This document shows, in pieces, positions 53,260 through 64,000 of a stretch of 64,000 bases of DNA. This stretch comes from Cryomorphaceae bacterium. GTDB lineage: Bacteria > Bacteroidota > Bacteroidia > Flavobacteriales > ECT2AJA-044. Where the stretch lies: assembly GCA_017798125.1 (NCBI GenBank), contig CP059070.1, positions 1,674,001 through 1,738,000 of the forward strand, given 5' to 3'. The notes under the pieces are model-generated. The model did no database searches, had not been told where the DNA came from, and saw only the letters and a program-made list of their open reading frames with translations. How positions within the stretch are numbered: position 1 is the stretch's first letter; the number at the start of each line of letters is the position of its first letter. The position numbers and the translations under genes were made by a program.

Positions 53260-54597
53260 ATGAAGAAGTTTATAGAGACCATTAACAACATCTGGAAGAT
53301 TGAGGAACTCAGAAATAGGATTCTGACGACCCTAGGTTTTCTATTGGTTTACCGCTTGGGATCATATGTGGTCCTTCCAGGTATTGACCCAGCGCAGTTA
53401 GAAGCTCTTCAACAGCAGGCTTCTACTGGTTTGCTTGGGCTTCTGAACCTCTTTACTGGAGGAGCGTTTGCGCAGGCCTCGATTTTGGCCTTGGGTATCA
53501 TGCCTTACATTTCTGCATCGATTGTGATTCAGTTGATGGGCTTGGCAGTACCATATTTGCAAAAGCTCCAGAAGGAAGGAGAGAGCGGACGTCGTAAGGT
53601 TAACCAAATCACTCGTTATTTGACGATTTTAATCACGGCTGCCCAAGCTCCGGGTTACATTGCAAACTTGCAGACTCAATTACCTGAGACCGCGTTTTTG
53701 TTGAGCCCAGGCACATTCTGGTTCAGCAGTATGGTTCTTCTTATTAGTGGTACCATCTTTACTATGTGGTTGGGAGAGAAGATTACGGATCGTGGAATTG
53801 GAAATGGAATCTCGTTGATTATCATGATTGGTATCATTGCGAGCTTGCCTCAGTCTTTCGTTCAAGAATTTGTTTCGCGATTGGAAAGCACAGGTGGAGG
53901 TTTAGTAGTCTTACTAGTTGAGATCGTGATCCTTCTTGTAGTTATTCTTGCTTCTGTAGCGTTGGTTCAAGGTGTTCGCCGTGTACCCGTTCAATATGCT
54001 AAGCAGGTTGTTGGAAACAAACAATACGGAGGTGGTGTACGCCAGTACTTGCCATTGAAGGTAAATGCGGCGGGAGTAATGCCAATCATCTTCGCGCAAG
54101 CCATCATGTTTGTACCCATTACCTTGGCCGGTTTTACGGGAACGGAAGCGAACTGGTTCATTACTGAGTTCACCAATTTTCAGGGATTCTGGTACAATTT
54201 TGTCTTCGCTTTGATGATTATCATCTTCACTTATTTCTATACGGCTATTACGGTTAATACGAACCAAATGGCGGATGATATGAAACGCAATGGAGGATTT
54301 ATCCCAGGTGTTAAGCCCGGTAAGAGTACAGCGGACTTCTTGGATACGGTAATGTCGCGTATTACGCTACCAGGATCTATCTTCCTCGCCTTGATCGCCA
54401 TTCTTCCCGCATTTGCTATGCAGGCAGGAGTGAATCAGCAGTTCTCCCAGTTCTATGGAGGAACCTCCTTGTTGATTATGGTAGGGGTAGTGCTAGATAC
54501 GTTACAACAAATTGAATCATATCTCCTGAATCGCCATTATGACGGTCTTATGAAAACGGGCCGTTTGAAGGGAAGAGCAACGGGAGCGTCAATCTAA
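53260..54597 (+). CDS. secY: Protein translocase subunit SecY
   Basis: Channel of the Sec translocon, 445 aa with ten transmembrane helices. [13 protein letters not shown] near 29-41, [16 protein letters not shown] near 78-93 (helix 2), [20 protein letters not shown] and the C-terminal [11 protein letters not shown] motif (near 425-435) are intact. Usual position in the spc region; adk and map are not inserted between secY and infA. Confidence 0.98.
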   Translation: MKKFIETINNIWKIEELRNRILTTLGFLLVYRLGSYVVLPGIDPAQLEALQQQASTGLLGLLNLFTGGAFAQASILALGIMPYISASIVIQLMGLAVPYLQKLQKEGESGRRKVNQITRYLTILITAAQAPGYIANLQTQLPETAFLLSPGTFWFSSMVLLISGTIFTMWLGEKITDRGIGNGISLIIMIGIIASLPQSFVQEFVSRLESTGGGLVVLLVEIVILLVVILASVALVQGVRRVPVQYAKQVVGNKQYGGGVRQYLPLKVNAAGVMPIIFAQAIMFVPITLAGFTGTEANWFITEFTNFQGFWYNFVFALMIIIFTYFYTAITVNTNQMADDMKRNGGFIPGVKPGKSTADFLDTVMSRITLPGSIFLALIAILPAFAMQAGVNQQFSQFYGGTSLLIMVGVVLDTLQQIESYLLNRHYDGLMKTGRLKGRATGASI

Positions 54598-54613
54598 AAC
54601 AGAACAAGTATAT

Positions 54614-54829
54614 ATGGCCAAACAAGCGGCAATAGAGCAGGACGGAACCATCGTAGAAGCATTATCAAATGCTATGTTTCGAGTAGAACTTGAAAACGGA
54701 CACGTGGTTACGGCGCACATTTCGGGAAAAATGCGGATGCATTACATCAAATTGCTTCCGGGTGATAAAGTAAAACTCGAGATGTCTCCTTACGATTTGA
54801 CCAAGGCCAGAATTACATATCGATACTAA
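54614..54829 (+). CDS. infA: Translation initiation factor IF-1
   Basis: A 71-aa OB-fold protein occupying the ribosomal A site during initiation. [20 protein letters not shown] and [20 protein letters not shown] and [13 protein letters not shown] are diagnostic. Confidence 0.98.
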   Translation: MAKQAAIEQDGTIVEALSNAMFRVELENGHVVTAHISGKMRMHYIKLLPGDKVKLEMSPYDLTKARITYRY

Positions 54830-54848
54830 AAGAGAATAAACGCAAGTC

Positions 54849-54965
54849 ATGAAGGTAAGAGCGTCACTAAAGAAGAGAAGTGCTGACTGCAAGATCGTAC
54901 GTCGTAAAGGTCGTTTGTACGTCATCAACAAGAAGAATCCAAAATTTAAGCAACGTCAGGGGTAA
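54849..54965 (+). CDS. rpmJ: 50S ribosomal protein L36, zinc-free form
   Basis: A 38-aa protein read directly between infA and rpsM ([20 protein letters not shown], ending KQRQG). Of the four zinc ligands of the classic form only Cys14 remains; Cys11 is Ser, and the Cys27 and His33 positions are Asn/Lys and Phe. It is the C-minus type found in many flavobacteria. Confidence 0.96.
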   Translation: MKVRASLKKRSADCKIVRRKGRLYVINKKNPKFKQRQG

Positions 54966-54990
54966 TCTGATTTTGTAACACGATAAGACT

Positions 54991-55368
54991 ATGGCACGTA
55001 TTGCAGGGGTTGATTTGCCCAGAAACAAAAGAGGAGTAATTAGTTTGACCTACATTTTCGGAATAGGTCTGAGCCGCTCTGAAGAGATCTTGGAGAAAGC
55101 GGAGGTGGACATTCACACCAAAGTAGAAGATTGGTCTGATGATCAATTGGCACGTATTCGCAATATCATCTCTGAGGAATACAAAGTTGAAGGAGAATTG
55201 CGCTCAGAGGTTCAAATGAACATCAAGCGCCTCATGGATATTGGTTGTAATCGAGGAATCCGTCATCGTGCGGGCTTGCCTCTCCGTGGCCAGCGTACAA
55301 AGAACAACTCTCGTACGCGTAAAGGAAAACGTAAAACGGTTGCTAACAAGAAGAAAGTAACCAAATAA
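54991..55368 (+). CDS. rpsM: 30S ribosomal protein S13
   Basis: A 125-aa protein of the 30S head. [36 protein letters not shown] and [20 protein letters not shown] are the signatures; the basic tail contacts P-site tRNA. Confidence 0.98.
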   Translation: MARIAGVDLPRNKRGVISLTYIFGIGLSRSEEILEKAEVDIHTKVEDWSDDQLARIRNIISEEYKVEGELRSEVQMNIKRLMDIGCNRGIRHRAGLPLRGQRTKNNSRTRKGKRKTVANKKKVTK

Positions 55369-55380
55369 ACTTAAGGTCTA

Positions 55381-55770
55381 ATGGCAAAGACGACGAAAAA
55401 AGTAAAGAAGAACAAAGTAAAGGTTGATGCAATCGGTGAGGCACACATCAGTGCTTCATTCAACAACATCATCATTTCTTTGACTAACAAAACAGGTCAA
55501 GTAATTTCTTGGTCATCTGCCGGAAAAATGGGTTTCCGTGGGTCTAAGAAAAACACACCTTACGCGGCTCAGGTAGCTGCTGAAGATTGTGCAGGACGCG
55601 CGAGCGAAGCCGGTCTTAAGAAGGTTAAAGTTTACGTTAAAGGACCAGGAAACGGAAGAGAAAGCGCGATTCGCGCAATTCACAATTCCGGAATTGATGT
55701 AACCGAGATCGTTGACGTTACTCCGTTGCCACACAACGGATGTCGTCCACCGAAACGTCGTCGTGTATAA
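55381..55770 (+). CDS. rpsK: 30S ribosomal protein S11
   Basis: A 129-aa protein. [40 protein letters not shown] and [18 protein letters not shown] identify it. Intact, 12 bp after rpsM. Confidence 0.98.
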   Translation: MAKTTKKVKKNKVKVDAIGEAHISASFNNIIISLTNKTGQVISWSSAGKMGFRGSKKNTPYAAQVAAEDCAGRASEAGLKKVKVYVKGPGNGRESAIRAIHNSGIDVTEIVDVTPLPHNGCRPPKRRRV

Positions 55771-55789
55771 TTAGAGAAACAGAGAAGAA

Positions 55790-56398
55790 ATGGCAAGATA
55801 TAGAGGACCAAAGACTAAAATTGCACGCCGCTTTGGAGAGGCAATTTTCGGACCCGATCGTTCTTTCGAGAAGAGAAACTACCCTCCTGGGCAGCACGGT
55901 GTAAACAAGCGTCGTGGTAAGAAAAGTGAGTACGCTATTCAGTTGATGGAAAAGCAGAAAGCAAAATATACTTATGGACTATTGGAGCGTCAGTTCTCAA
56001 ACATGTTTAAGAAGGCATCACGAAGCAAAGGGGTAACCGGTGAGGTTCTTTTGCAGTTGTGCGAATCACGTTTGGACAATGTAGTCTTCCGCATGGGTAT
56101 TGCAAACTCTCGTCGTCAAGCGCGTCAGCTTGTATCACACCGTCACATTACGGTGAACGGAGAAATTGCAAGTATTCCATCAATGAATATGAGCGCGGGC
56201 GATGTTGTAGGTGTTCGTGAGAAGAGCAAGAGCATGGTAGTTATCCAAGACTCATTGCGCGACAACCGTGCTGGTCAGTACGAATGGATCGAGTGGAATG
56301 GCGAAACGATGGAAGGAAAGTACTTGGCTATTCCAGAGCGTCAACAAATCCCTGAAAACATCAAGGAGCAGTTGATCGTCGAATTGTACTCGAAGTAA
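55790..56398 (+). CDS. rpsD: 30S ribosomal protein S4
   Basis: A 202-aa primary 16S-binding protein. [20 protein letters not shown] and the S4 domain [20 protein letters not shown] near 91-110 and [15 protein letters not shown] are intact. The Cys-rich zinc site of some S4 forms is absent. Confidence 0.98.
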   Translation: MARYRGPKTKIARRFGEAIFGPDRSFEKRNYPPGQHGVNKRRGKKSEYAIQLMEKQKAKYTYGLLERQFSNMFKKASRSKGVTGEVLLQLCESRLDNVVFRMGIANSRRQARQLVSHRHITVNGEIASIPSMNMSAGDVVGVREKSKSMVVIQDSLRDNRAGQYEWIEWNGETMEGKYLAIPERQQIPENIKEQLIVELYSK

Positions 56399-56424
56399 TA
56401 ACAGACTTAATCCACTCAAAAAAT

Positions 56425-57417
56425 ATGGCAATCCTCAATTTTCAGAAGCCAGATAAAGTAATCATGAATACCTCCACTGAAACGGAGGGACAGTTCGAAT
56501 TCCGCCCGTTGGAGCCAGGATATGGTTTGACCATCGGAAACGCACTTCGTCGTGTGCTCTTGAGCAGCCTAGAGGGTTTCGCTTTCACGAGCGTTCGCAT
56601 CGAAGGGGTGGATCACGAATTCTCGACCATCAAAGGAGTGGTAGAGGATGTAACTGAGATCATTTTGAACCTCAAGCAAGTTCGCTTGAAGAAGCAAATT
56701 GAAGGTGTTGAGAATGAAACCGTTCACGTGAGCATTTCTGGTCAAGAAACGCTTACAGCGGGAGATCTTCAAAAATTCACCTCAGGATTTCAAGTATTGA
56801 ACACGGACTTGGTTTTGGCGACCATGGATAAGAGCGTCAAAATCGATATGGAGTTGACCATTGAGAAAGGTCGTGGATATGTTCCAGCAGAAGAGAACAA
56901 AAAGTCGAATGCGGCTTTGGGTACCATCTTCATGGACAGCATTTACACGCCTATCAAGAATGTTCGCTACAGCATCGAGAACTACCGTGTGGAGCAAAAA
57001 ACAGACTTTGAAAAGTTATTGATCGAAATCGAAACCGACGGTTCTTTGCATCCTAAAGAGGCTTTGACTGATGCGGCTAAAATCTTGATCCAGCACTTCA
57101 TGTTGTTCTCTGACGACAAATTCACGTTTGAGGATGAGGAAACAACTGGAGCGGAGGAGTATGACGAAGAGTCTTTGCACATGCGTCAGCTCTTGAAAAC
57201 CAAGCTGGTTGATTTAGATCTATCGGTTCGTGCTTTGAATTGCTTGAAAGCTGCAGAAGTGGAGACCTTAGGTGAATTGGTGACGTACACCAAGAGTGAC
57301 TTGATGAAGTTTAGAAATTTCGGAAAGAAAAGCCTCACGGAATTGGACGAGCTCGTTCAATCAAAAGGCCTTGAGTTCGGAATGGACGTTGCGAAATACA
57401 AATTGAACAAGGACTGA
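56425..57417 (+). CDS. rpoA: RNA polymerase alpha subunit
   Basis: A 330-aa subunit. N-terminal assembly domain with [20 protein letters not shown] near 28-47 and [21 protein letters not shown]-terminal domain (about 250-320) with [20 protein letters not shown] and [15 protein letters not shown], the helices that bind UP-element DNA and activators. Confidence 0.98.
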   Translation: MAILNFQKPDKVIMNTSTETEGQFEFRPLEPGYGLTIGNALRRVLLSSLEGFAFTSVRIEGVDHEFSTIKGVVEDVTEIILNLKQVRLKKQIEGVENETVHVSISGQETLTAGDLQKFTSGFQVLNTDLVLATMDKSVKIDMELTIEKGRGYVPAEENKKSNAALGTIFMDSIYTPIKNVRYSIENYRVEQKTDFEKLLIEIETDGSLHPKEALTDAAKILIQHFMLFSDDKFTFEDEETTGAEEYDEESLHMRQLLKTKLVDLDLSVRALNCLKAAEVETLGELVTYTKSDLMKFRNFGKKSLTELDELVQSKGLEFGMDVAKYKLNKD

Positions 57418-57441
57418 GAATAGTCCAAAGAGTAAGAAGAG

Positions 57442-58065
57442 ATGAGACACGGAAAAAAGTTCAATCACTTAGGACGTACGGCGGAGCACCGTAAGGCAAT
57501 GTTGGCTAACATGGCGTCGTCATTGATCGAGCACAAGCGCATCAACACGACGGTTGCCAAAGCTAAGGCTTTGAAGAAGTACATTGAGCCTTTGATTACT
57601 AAGTCAAAGACTGATACGACGCACTCACGTCGTGTAGTTTTCTCACAACTTAAGAACAAGGAAGCAGTAACGGAATTATTTCGTGAAGTTGCTGTGAAGG
57701 TAGCGAATCGTCCAGGTGGATATACTCGTATCATTCGCACAGGAAATCGCCTCGGAGATAATGCAGAAATGTGTTTGATCGAGTTGGTTGACTTTAACGA
57801 GTTGTACACCAACGAGAAACCGGCTAAGAAAAAACGCTCTCGTCGAGGAAGCGCTAAGAAAACTGAGGCAGCAGCACCAGCAGTTGAAGAAACAGTTGTG
57901 GAAGAAGTAGCTGAAGAGACAACAGCAGAGGCTGTGGTAGAAGAAGCTCCCGCTGCAGAAGAAGCTGTAGAAGAGACTGCTGCAGAAGAAGCAGTGGAGG
58001 AACCAGCCGCGGAAGATCAAGGCGAAAGCGAAGAAGAAAAGAAAGAAGATAAAGCCGGTGAATAA
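57442..58065 (+). CDS. rplQ: 50S ribosomal protein L17 with long acidic C-terminal extension
   Basis: A 207-aa protein; typical bacterial L17 has about 120. Residues 1-125 are the ordinary domain ([59 protein letters not shown]). A short basic stretch ([15 protein letters not shown], 128-142) is followed by about 65 residues of Ala, Glu and Val in loose repeats (VEEVAEE, AEEAVEE) ending in an acidic/lysine tail. The extension is low complexity and may be solvent exposed near the tunnel exit; its role is unknown. Last gene of the superoperon, followed by a terminator. Confidence 0.96.
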   Translation: MRHGKKFNHLGRTAEHRKAMLANMASSLIEHKRINTTVAKAKALKKYIEPLITKSKTDTTHSRRVVFSQLKNKEAVTELFREVAVKVANRPGGYTRIIRTGNRLGDNAEMCLIELVDFNELYTNEKPAKKKRSRRGSAKKTEAAAPAVEETVVEEVAEETTAEAVVEEAPAAEEAVEETAAEEAVEEPAAEDQGESEEEKKEDKAGE

Positions 58066-58092
58066 TTGTGGTATTCTTCTTGAATCATAATG

Positions 58093-58127
58093 AAAAAGGA
58101 TAGAGCTTTGGCTTTATCCTTTTTTTT
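58093..58127 (+). terminator. Terminator at the end of the ribosomal superoperon
   Basis: AAAAAGGATAGAGC, loop TTTG, GCTTTATCC and a run of Ts (one G-T pair in the stem), 28 bp after the rplQ stop and 13 bp before carA. Confidence 0.87.
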
Positions 58128-58139
58128 ATACCCATCTCC

Positions 58140-60541
<2,402 letters not shown>

Positions 60542-60552
60542 GCACTACATAC

Positions 60553-61857
60553 ATGGATAAGATAAAAGAGAAGTTTGAGAGCATAATTGGACCTTCGGTA
60601 CTTGAAGCCCGTGATTTCCTTAAGGAGCACGGAGACGAAGTACTTGGAGAGATCAAGGTGTCTCAACTTTACACCGGAATGCGCGGGATGCCCGCACTGA
60701 TTTGTGAAACTTCTAAGCTCGACCCGGAAGAGGGAATTCGCTTTAGAGGATACAGCATTCCAGAGCTTCAAGAGAAATTACCGACCTATCCACCGGATGG
60801 GCGCCAGCCTCTTCCTGAAGGGGTATTCTACTTGATGTTGACTGGAGAATTGCCAGACGATGACATTGTACGTCGAGTAAGTAATAACTGGGCACGCAGA
60901 AGTATTGTGCCACCGCACGTCTTTAAGGTGATCGATGCACTGCCGATGCACACCCATCCGATGACCCAATTTGTAGCGGGTATCATGGCATTGCGCACGG
61001 AAAGCGAATTCGCGAAAGCCTACCGCGACGGTATCAACAAGAAAGGTTACTGGGATCCGACCTATGAAGACGCGATGAATTTGATTGCGCGCCTGCCTCG
61101 CTTGGCAGCGTACATCTACCGTCGCATGTACCATAATGGGGATCATATTGAGCCGGATTCACGTCTCGATTGGTCAGGAAACTTCGCACACATGCTCGGC
61201 TTCGACAACGAAGAATTCAGAGAGTTGATGCGTTTGTACATGACCATTCACAGTGATCATGAGGGCGGAAATGTTTCTGCACACACCACTCACTTGGTCG
61301 GTAGCGCCTTGAGCGATGCCTACTTGAGTTTCGCTGCAGGGATGAACGGACTTGCCGGACCATTGCACGGATTGGCCAACCAAGAAGTTATTCGCTGGAT
61401 TCTCTCCATGCGCGACGAATTGGGTGGAGGATTGCCAAGCAAAGAGCAAATCGCCAACTACGTGAAGAAAACCCTGAACGAAGGAAAAGTGATTCCTGGA
61501 TTCGGACACGCTGTCTTGCGTAAAACGGACCCTCGTTACAAAGCACAGCGAGAGTTCGCCCAGGAATACATGCCACACGACGAGCTGTTCTTGGTTGTGG
61601 ATCGCATCTACCAAGTTGTTCCAGAAATTTTGGGGTCACTCGGAAAGATCAAGAACCCATGGCCGAATGTCGATGCGCACAGCGGACAGTTGTTGATGCA
61701 CTACGGCCTCACTCAATACGATTTCTACACAGTACTTTTCGGTGTATCTCGTTCCTTGGGTGTATTGACCAACTTGATCTGGGATCGCGCCATGGGCATG
61801 CCTATCGAGCGTCCAGGCTCAACGACCACCAAGCTCCTCATCGAGCGTTTCAAGTAA
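60553..61857 (+). CDS. gltA: Citrate synthase, eukaryotic (mitochondrial)-like type
   Basis: A 434-aa enzyme condensing oxaloacetate and acetyl-CoA. Catalytic residues fit: His in SDHEGGNVSAHTTHLVG (near 232-248), His in GFGHAVLRKTDPRY (near 317-330) and Asp in NVDAHSGQLL (near 373). These blocks, plus MNGLAGPLHGLANQEV and YTVLFGVSRSLGVL, follow the animal mitochondrial enzyme far more closely than the E. coli NADH-regulated form, whose N-terminal regulatory domain is absent. Third gene of carA-eno-gltA, closed by a strong terminator. Confidence 0.95.
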   Translation: MDKIKEKFESIIGPSVLEARDFLKEHGDEVLGEIKVSQLYTGMRGMPALICETSKLDPEEGIRFRGYSIPELQEKLPTYPPDGRQPLPEGVFYLMLTGELPDDDIVRRVSNNWARRSIVPPHVFKVIDALPMHTHPMTQFVAGIMALRTESEFAKAYRDGINKKGYWDPTYEDAMNLIARLPRLAAYIYRRMYHNGDHIEPDSRLDWSGNFAHMLGFDNEEFRELMRLYMTIHSDHEGGNVSAHTTHLVGSALSDAYLSFAAGMNGLAGPLHGLANQEVIRWILSMRDELGGGLPSKEQIANYVKKTLNEGKVIPGFGHAVLRKTDPRYKAQREFAQEYMPHDELFLVVDRIYQVVPEILGSLGKIKNPWPNVDAHSGQLLMHYGLTQYDFYTVLFGVSRSLGVLTNLIWDRAMGMPIERPGSTTTKLLIERFK

Positions 61858-61882
61858 GAATTCTGGCCCTACGGGCCGATGC

Positions 61883-61911
61883 AAAAAGCCTCGCTTCGGC
61901 GGGGCTTTTTT
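61883..61911 (+). terminator. Terminator after carA-eno-gltA
   Basis: AAAAAGCCTCGC, loop TTCG, GCGGGGCTTTTTT: a strong hairpin with a UUCG tetraloop and T tract, 25 bp after the citrate synthase stop. Confidence 0.93.
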
Positions 61912-61918
61912 CGTTTCC

Positions 61919-61948
61919 TTGGACCAAACCAAGCGCTTCCTATCTTTG
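61919..61948 (+). promoter_or_regulatory. Consensus promoter of the ubiD-like gene
   Basis: TTG (61919-61921), exactly 19 nt, then TATCTTTG (61941-61948), 21 bp before the ATG at 61970. Matches TTG-N19-TAnnTTTG. Confidence 0.77.
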
Positions 61949-61969
61949 TTATACTGCTAAACTTCATTT

Positions 61970-63802
61970 ATGGGCTATAAGAGCCTCGAACAAGCCATCA
62001 TTGATCTCGAACGCCACGGACACCTCGTCCGGGTGAAGGAGGAAGTCGATCCCAACCTGGAAATGGCCGCCATTCACCTTCGGGTCTTTGAAGCAGGAGG
62101 CCCCGCCATTCTCTTTGAGCGCGTCAAAGGAAGCAAGTTCCGCGCAGCCTCTAACCTCTTTGGTTCGTTGGATCGATCTAAGTTTCTGTTTCGCCACACA
62201 CTCGACGCCGTCCAGAAAGTAGTGGAACTCAAAGGAGATCCTACCCTCGCTTTTAAGAGACCTCTTCACTATGCCAGCGCACCCTTCACGGGGTTGACCG
62301 CGCTTCCTATGAAGTCCATGGGGCCTGTACCTGTTGCGGCCCACACTTGTGCCGTTTCGAAGTGGCCGCAGATCAAACATTGGTCCATGGACGGTGGCCC
62401 ATTTGTCACCTTACCGGTAGTCTACACCGAAGACATTGACAAGCCTGGAGTCATGAACTCCAACCTTGGGATGTATCGCATTCAGCTTGGCGGAAATGAT
62501 TACGTGCAAGACGAGGAAATTGGCCTGCACTACCAGTTGCACAGAGGAATAGGGGTACACCAAACTAAAGCCAACGCCAAAGGGCAGCCGCTTAAAGTGA
62601 GCATCTTTGTGGGCGGACCACCATCACTGACGCTAGCAGGTGTTATGCCCCTTCCGGAAGGCTTGAGCGAGCTCACTTTTGCTGGAGCATTAGGCGGACG
62701 TCGTTTCCGCTACGCTCGAAAAGATGGCTACACCCTGGCCTCGGAAGCGGACTTTGTCATCACTGGCGAGGTTCACCCCGGAGAGAATAAACCCGAAGGC
62801 CCCTTCGGTGATCATTTGGGGTACTATAGCCTCAAGCATCCCTTCCCACTAATGAAGGTGCACAAAGTCTTCCACCGCAAGAACGCTATATGGCCGTTTA
62901 CCGTAGTTGGCCGTCCACCTCAAGAAGATACTCAATTCGGGGCGCTCATCCACGAAATTACAGGGCCAGCCATACCCAACGAGATTCCCGGATTGCGAGA
63001 AGTCAATGCCGTTGATGCGGCAGGGGTTCATCCGCTTCTCCTCGCAGTGGGCTCAGAACGCTATACGCCCTACTTGGAGAAGAAAAGACCTCAAGAGATT
63101 CTGACGATTGCCAACCATATATTGGGATTTGGTCAGCTCAGCCTGGCCAAGTTCCTCTTCATCATCGATGGAGCGGATAACCCAAATCTGACGACGCACC
63201 ACATCGCCGAATTCTTTGCTCACGTCCTCGAACGCGTAGATTGGACTCGGGATCTCCATTTTCACACGAAAACAAGCATCGATACGCTCGATTACAGCGG
63301 CGATGGACTGAATACCGGCTCCAAGGTCGTCATTGCTGCCGCAGGGGCCGTAAAACGCTCCTTAGGGACCGAAAGACCCTCTGTTGATTGGGGAGAAGAA
63401 GTGCGTGATGTGCAAGTCGCCCAACCGGGCACCCTTGCTGTACAGTTGGATTCTTGGAAGGACTATGCCTCCGCGAAGGAGGAAATTGAGCGCCTCACGG
63501 CGCGATGGTCGTCTGCGGACCTCAGAGCATTTCCACTGATCGTGTTGGTCGACGATGCGCCCTTCGCGGCCCGAACACTCAATAATTACCTCTGGGTGAC
63601 CTATACGCGCTCCAATCCGAGCCACGACATTTACGGGGTAGGAGCAGTCCAGGAAAACAAGCATTGGGGATGTACCGGACCATTGGTCATCGATGCCCGT
63701 ATCAAAACACATCATGCGCCACCAGTGGAGAAAGACCCCGAAGTAGAAAAGCGCGTTGATGCGCTTGGAGCATCTGGAGGAAGCCTCTACGGCATTATCT
63801 GA
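61970..63802 (+). CDS. ubiD: UbiD family decarboxylase
   Basis: A 610-aa decarboxylase that uses prenylated FMN, probably in quinone (menaquinone) synthesis. The N-terminal domain (LEQAIIDLERHGHLVRVKEE), the prFMN/metal region (MNSNLGMYRIQ near 163-173, with HRGIGVHQ) and the catalytic segment with Arg and Glu/Asp (ENKPEGPFGDHLGYYS near 269-284) are present. The C-terminal domain (TRSNPSHDIYG) is typical of UbiD. The flavin prenyltransferase UbiX is not in the window. Bacteroidota may use this relative for futalosine-type menaquinone synthesis, which I cannot decide here. Its stop overlaps a convergent T9SS gene. Confidence 0.93.
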   Translation: MGYKSLEQAIIDLERHGHLVRVKEEVDPNLEMAAIHLRVFEAGGPAILFERVKGSKFRAASNLFGSLDRSKFLFRHTLDAVQKVVELKGDPTLAFKRPLHYASAPFTGLTALPMKSMGPVPVAAHTCAVSKWPQIKHWSMDGGPFVTLPVVYTEDIDKPGVMNSNLGMYRIQLGGNDYVQDEEIGLHYQLHRGIGVHQTKANAKGQPLKVSIFVGGPPSLTLAGVMPLPEGLSELTFAGALGGRRFRYARKDGYTLASEADFVITGEVHPGENKPEGPFGDHLGYYSLKHPFPLMKVHKVFHRKNAIWPFTVVGRPPQEDTQFGALIHEITGPAIPNEIPGLREVNAVDAAGVHPLLLAVGSERYTPYLEKKRPQEILTIANHILGFGQLSLAKFLFIIDGADNPNLTTHHIAEFFAHVLERVDWTRDLHFHTKTSIDTLDYSGDGLNTGSKVVIAAAGAVKRSLGTERPSVDWGEEVRDVQVAQPGTLAVQLDSWKDYASAKEEIERLTARWSSADLRAFPLIVLVDDAPFAARTLNNYLWVTYTRSNPSHDIYGVGAVQENKHWGCTGPLVIDARIKTHHAPPVEKDPEVEKRVDALGASGGSLYGII

Positions 63803-64000
63803 CGACCGAGAAAGGCAGAACGGCCTCCCCGATTTGCATGTGATAGCTTCCAGAGGATAGCCCAACTAAGGAAAGAGACTCGTCTTCTTTGATGCGCCCG
63901 TTTCGGACGGATCTACCAAGCTCATCATAGATAACGTAGGCGCTTTCTTGATCCAGTCCGTCCAATCGCAAGAGGTCTTCTGCAGGATTCGGATAGAGTC
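63795..64000 (-). CDS. C-terminal end of a T9SS type A sorted protein (cut by the window edge)
   Basis: On the minus strand an open frame runs in from beyond 64000 to a TAA at 63797-63795. It encodes LYPNPAEDLLRLDGLD, a middle strand (AYVIYDELGRSVRNG) and a final HMQIGEAVLPFSVVR, the pattern of a type A T9SS sorting domain. The functional part lies outside the window. It overlaps the ubiD stop by 8 bp, convergently. Confidence 0.85.
   Translation of the reverse strand, partial: LYPNPAEDLLRLDGLDQESAYVIYDELGRSVRNGRIKEDESLSLVGLSSGSYHMQIGEAVLPFSVVR

Noticed and set aside
61174-62380. Minus-strand frames opposite gltA and ubiD
   Set aside because: Antisense shadows of strongly conserved coding sequence.

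Overview
The window comes from a marine-type member of the Bacteroidota, most likely Flavobacteriales (Cryomorphaceae/Schleiferiaceae-like). Evidence: proteins with type IX secretion (T9SS) sorting domains of types A and B, -7 promoter elements of the form TAnnTTTG (three with TTG exactly 19 nt upstream), almost no Shine-Dalgarno sequences, a fused CrtYcd lycopene cyclase, a fused E1 alpha/beta dehydrogenase, DUF4290 and DUF4920 proteins, and a green-tuned DTE proteorhodopsin. I see no tRNA, rRNA, CRISPR array, insertion sequence or prophage, and no gene-free stretch over about 200 bp.

Layout. 0-2.4 kb: secreted M14 peptidase and an unknown membrane-anchored protein. 2.4-6.6 kb: phototrophy block, a monocistronic proteorhodopsin with its own terminator, then the translationally coupled chain crtD-cruF-crtZ-crtYcd. 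6.6-10 kb: envelope proteins (hydrolase-like, Omp85-like barrel, PDZ protein with a T9SS tag). 10-19 kb: CoA-transferase flanked by two tiny membrane proteins, MazG-like and GNAT proteins, ilvE, DUF4920 and haem lipoproteins, mnmD, NUDIX, an SDR epimerase, YceI under a twin-palindrome operator. 18-24.5 kb: SPFH protein with a small ribbon-helix-helix partner, murQ, a barrel protein, the fused E1, an XRE regulator and a thioredoxin-fold lipoprotein. 24.5-38.8 kb, all on the minus strand: thrS-infC-rpmI-rplT; ABC exporter-Ppx-response regulator; pcrA-DUF4290-murA-tlpA-grpE-dnaJ. 39-40.9 kb: T9SS type B surface protein. 41-58 kb: the merged str-S10-spc-alpha ribosomal superoperon, rpsL to rplQ. 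58-63.8 kb: carA-eno-gltA and ubiD; the right edge cuts a T9SS type A protein on the minus strand.

How genes work together: the rhodopsin carries Gly at the helix-E position that opens a side window for a carotenoid antenna, and the neighbouring genes make hydroxylated carotenoids; this is the best biological lead. The ribosomal superoperon is odd as sequence: rpsL, fusA, rplC, rplD, rplN, rplX, rplE and rpsN are broken by many single-base indels in two patches (about 41.0-45.3 and 49.2-50.7 kb), which also switch arginine codons from CGT/CGC to AGA/AGG. I read this as locally poor or foreign sequence in the assembly, not gene decay.

Other points: MurA has Asp instead of the fosfomycin-target Cys, infC has no AUG/GUG/UUG start, an NtrC-type response regulator lacks a DNA-binding domain, and two divergent genes share a CATG double start.
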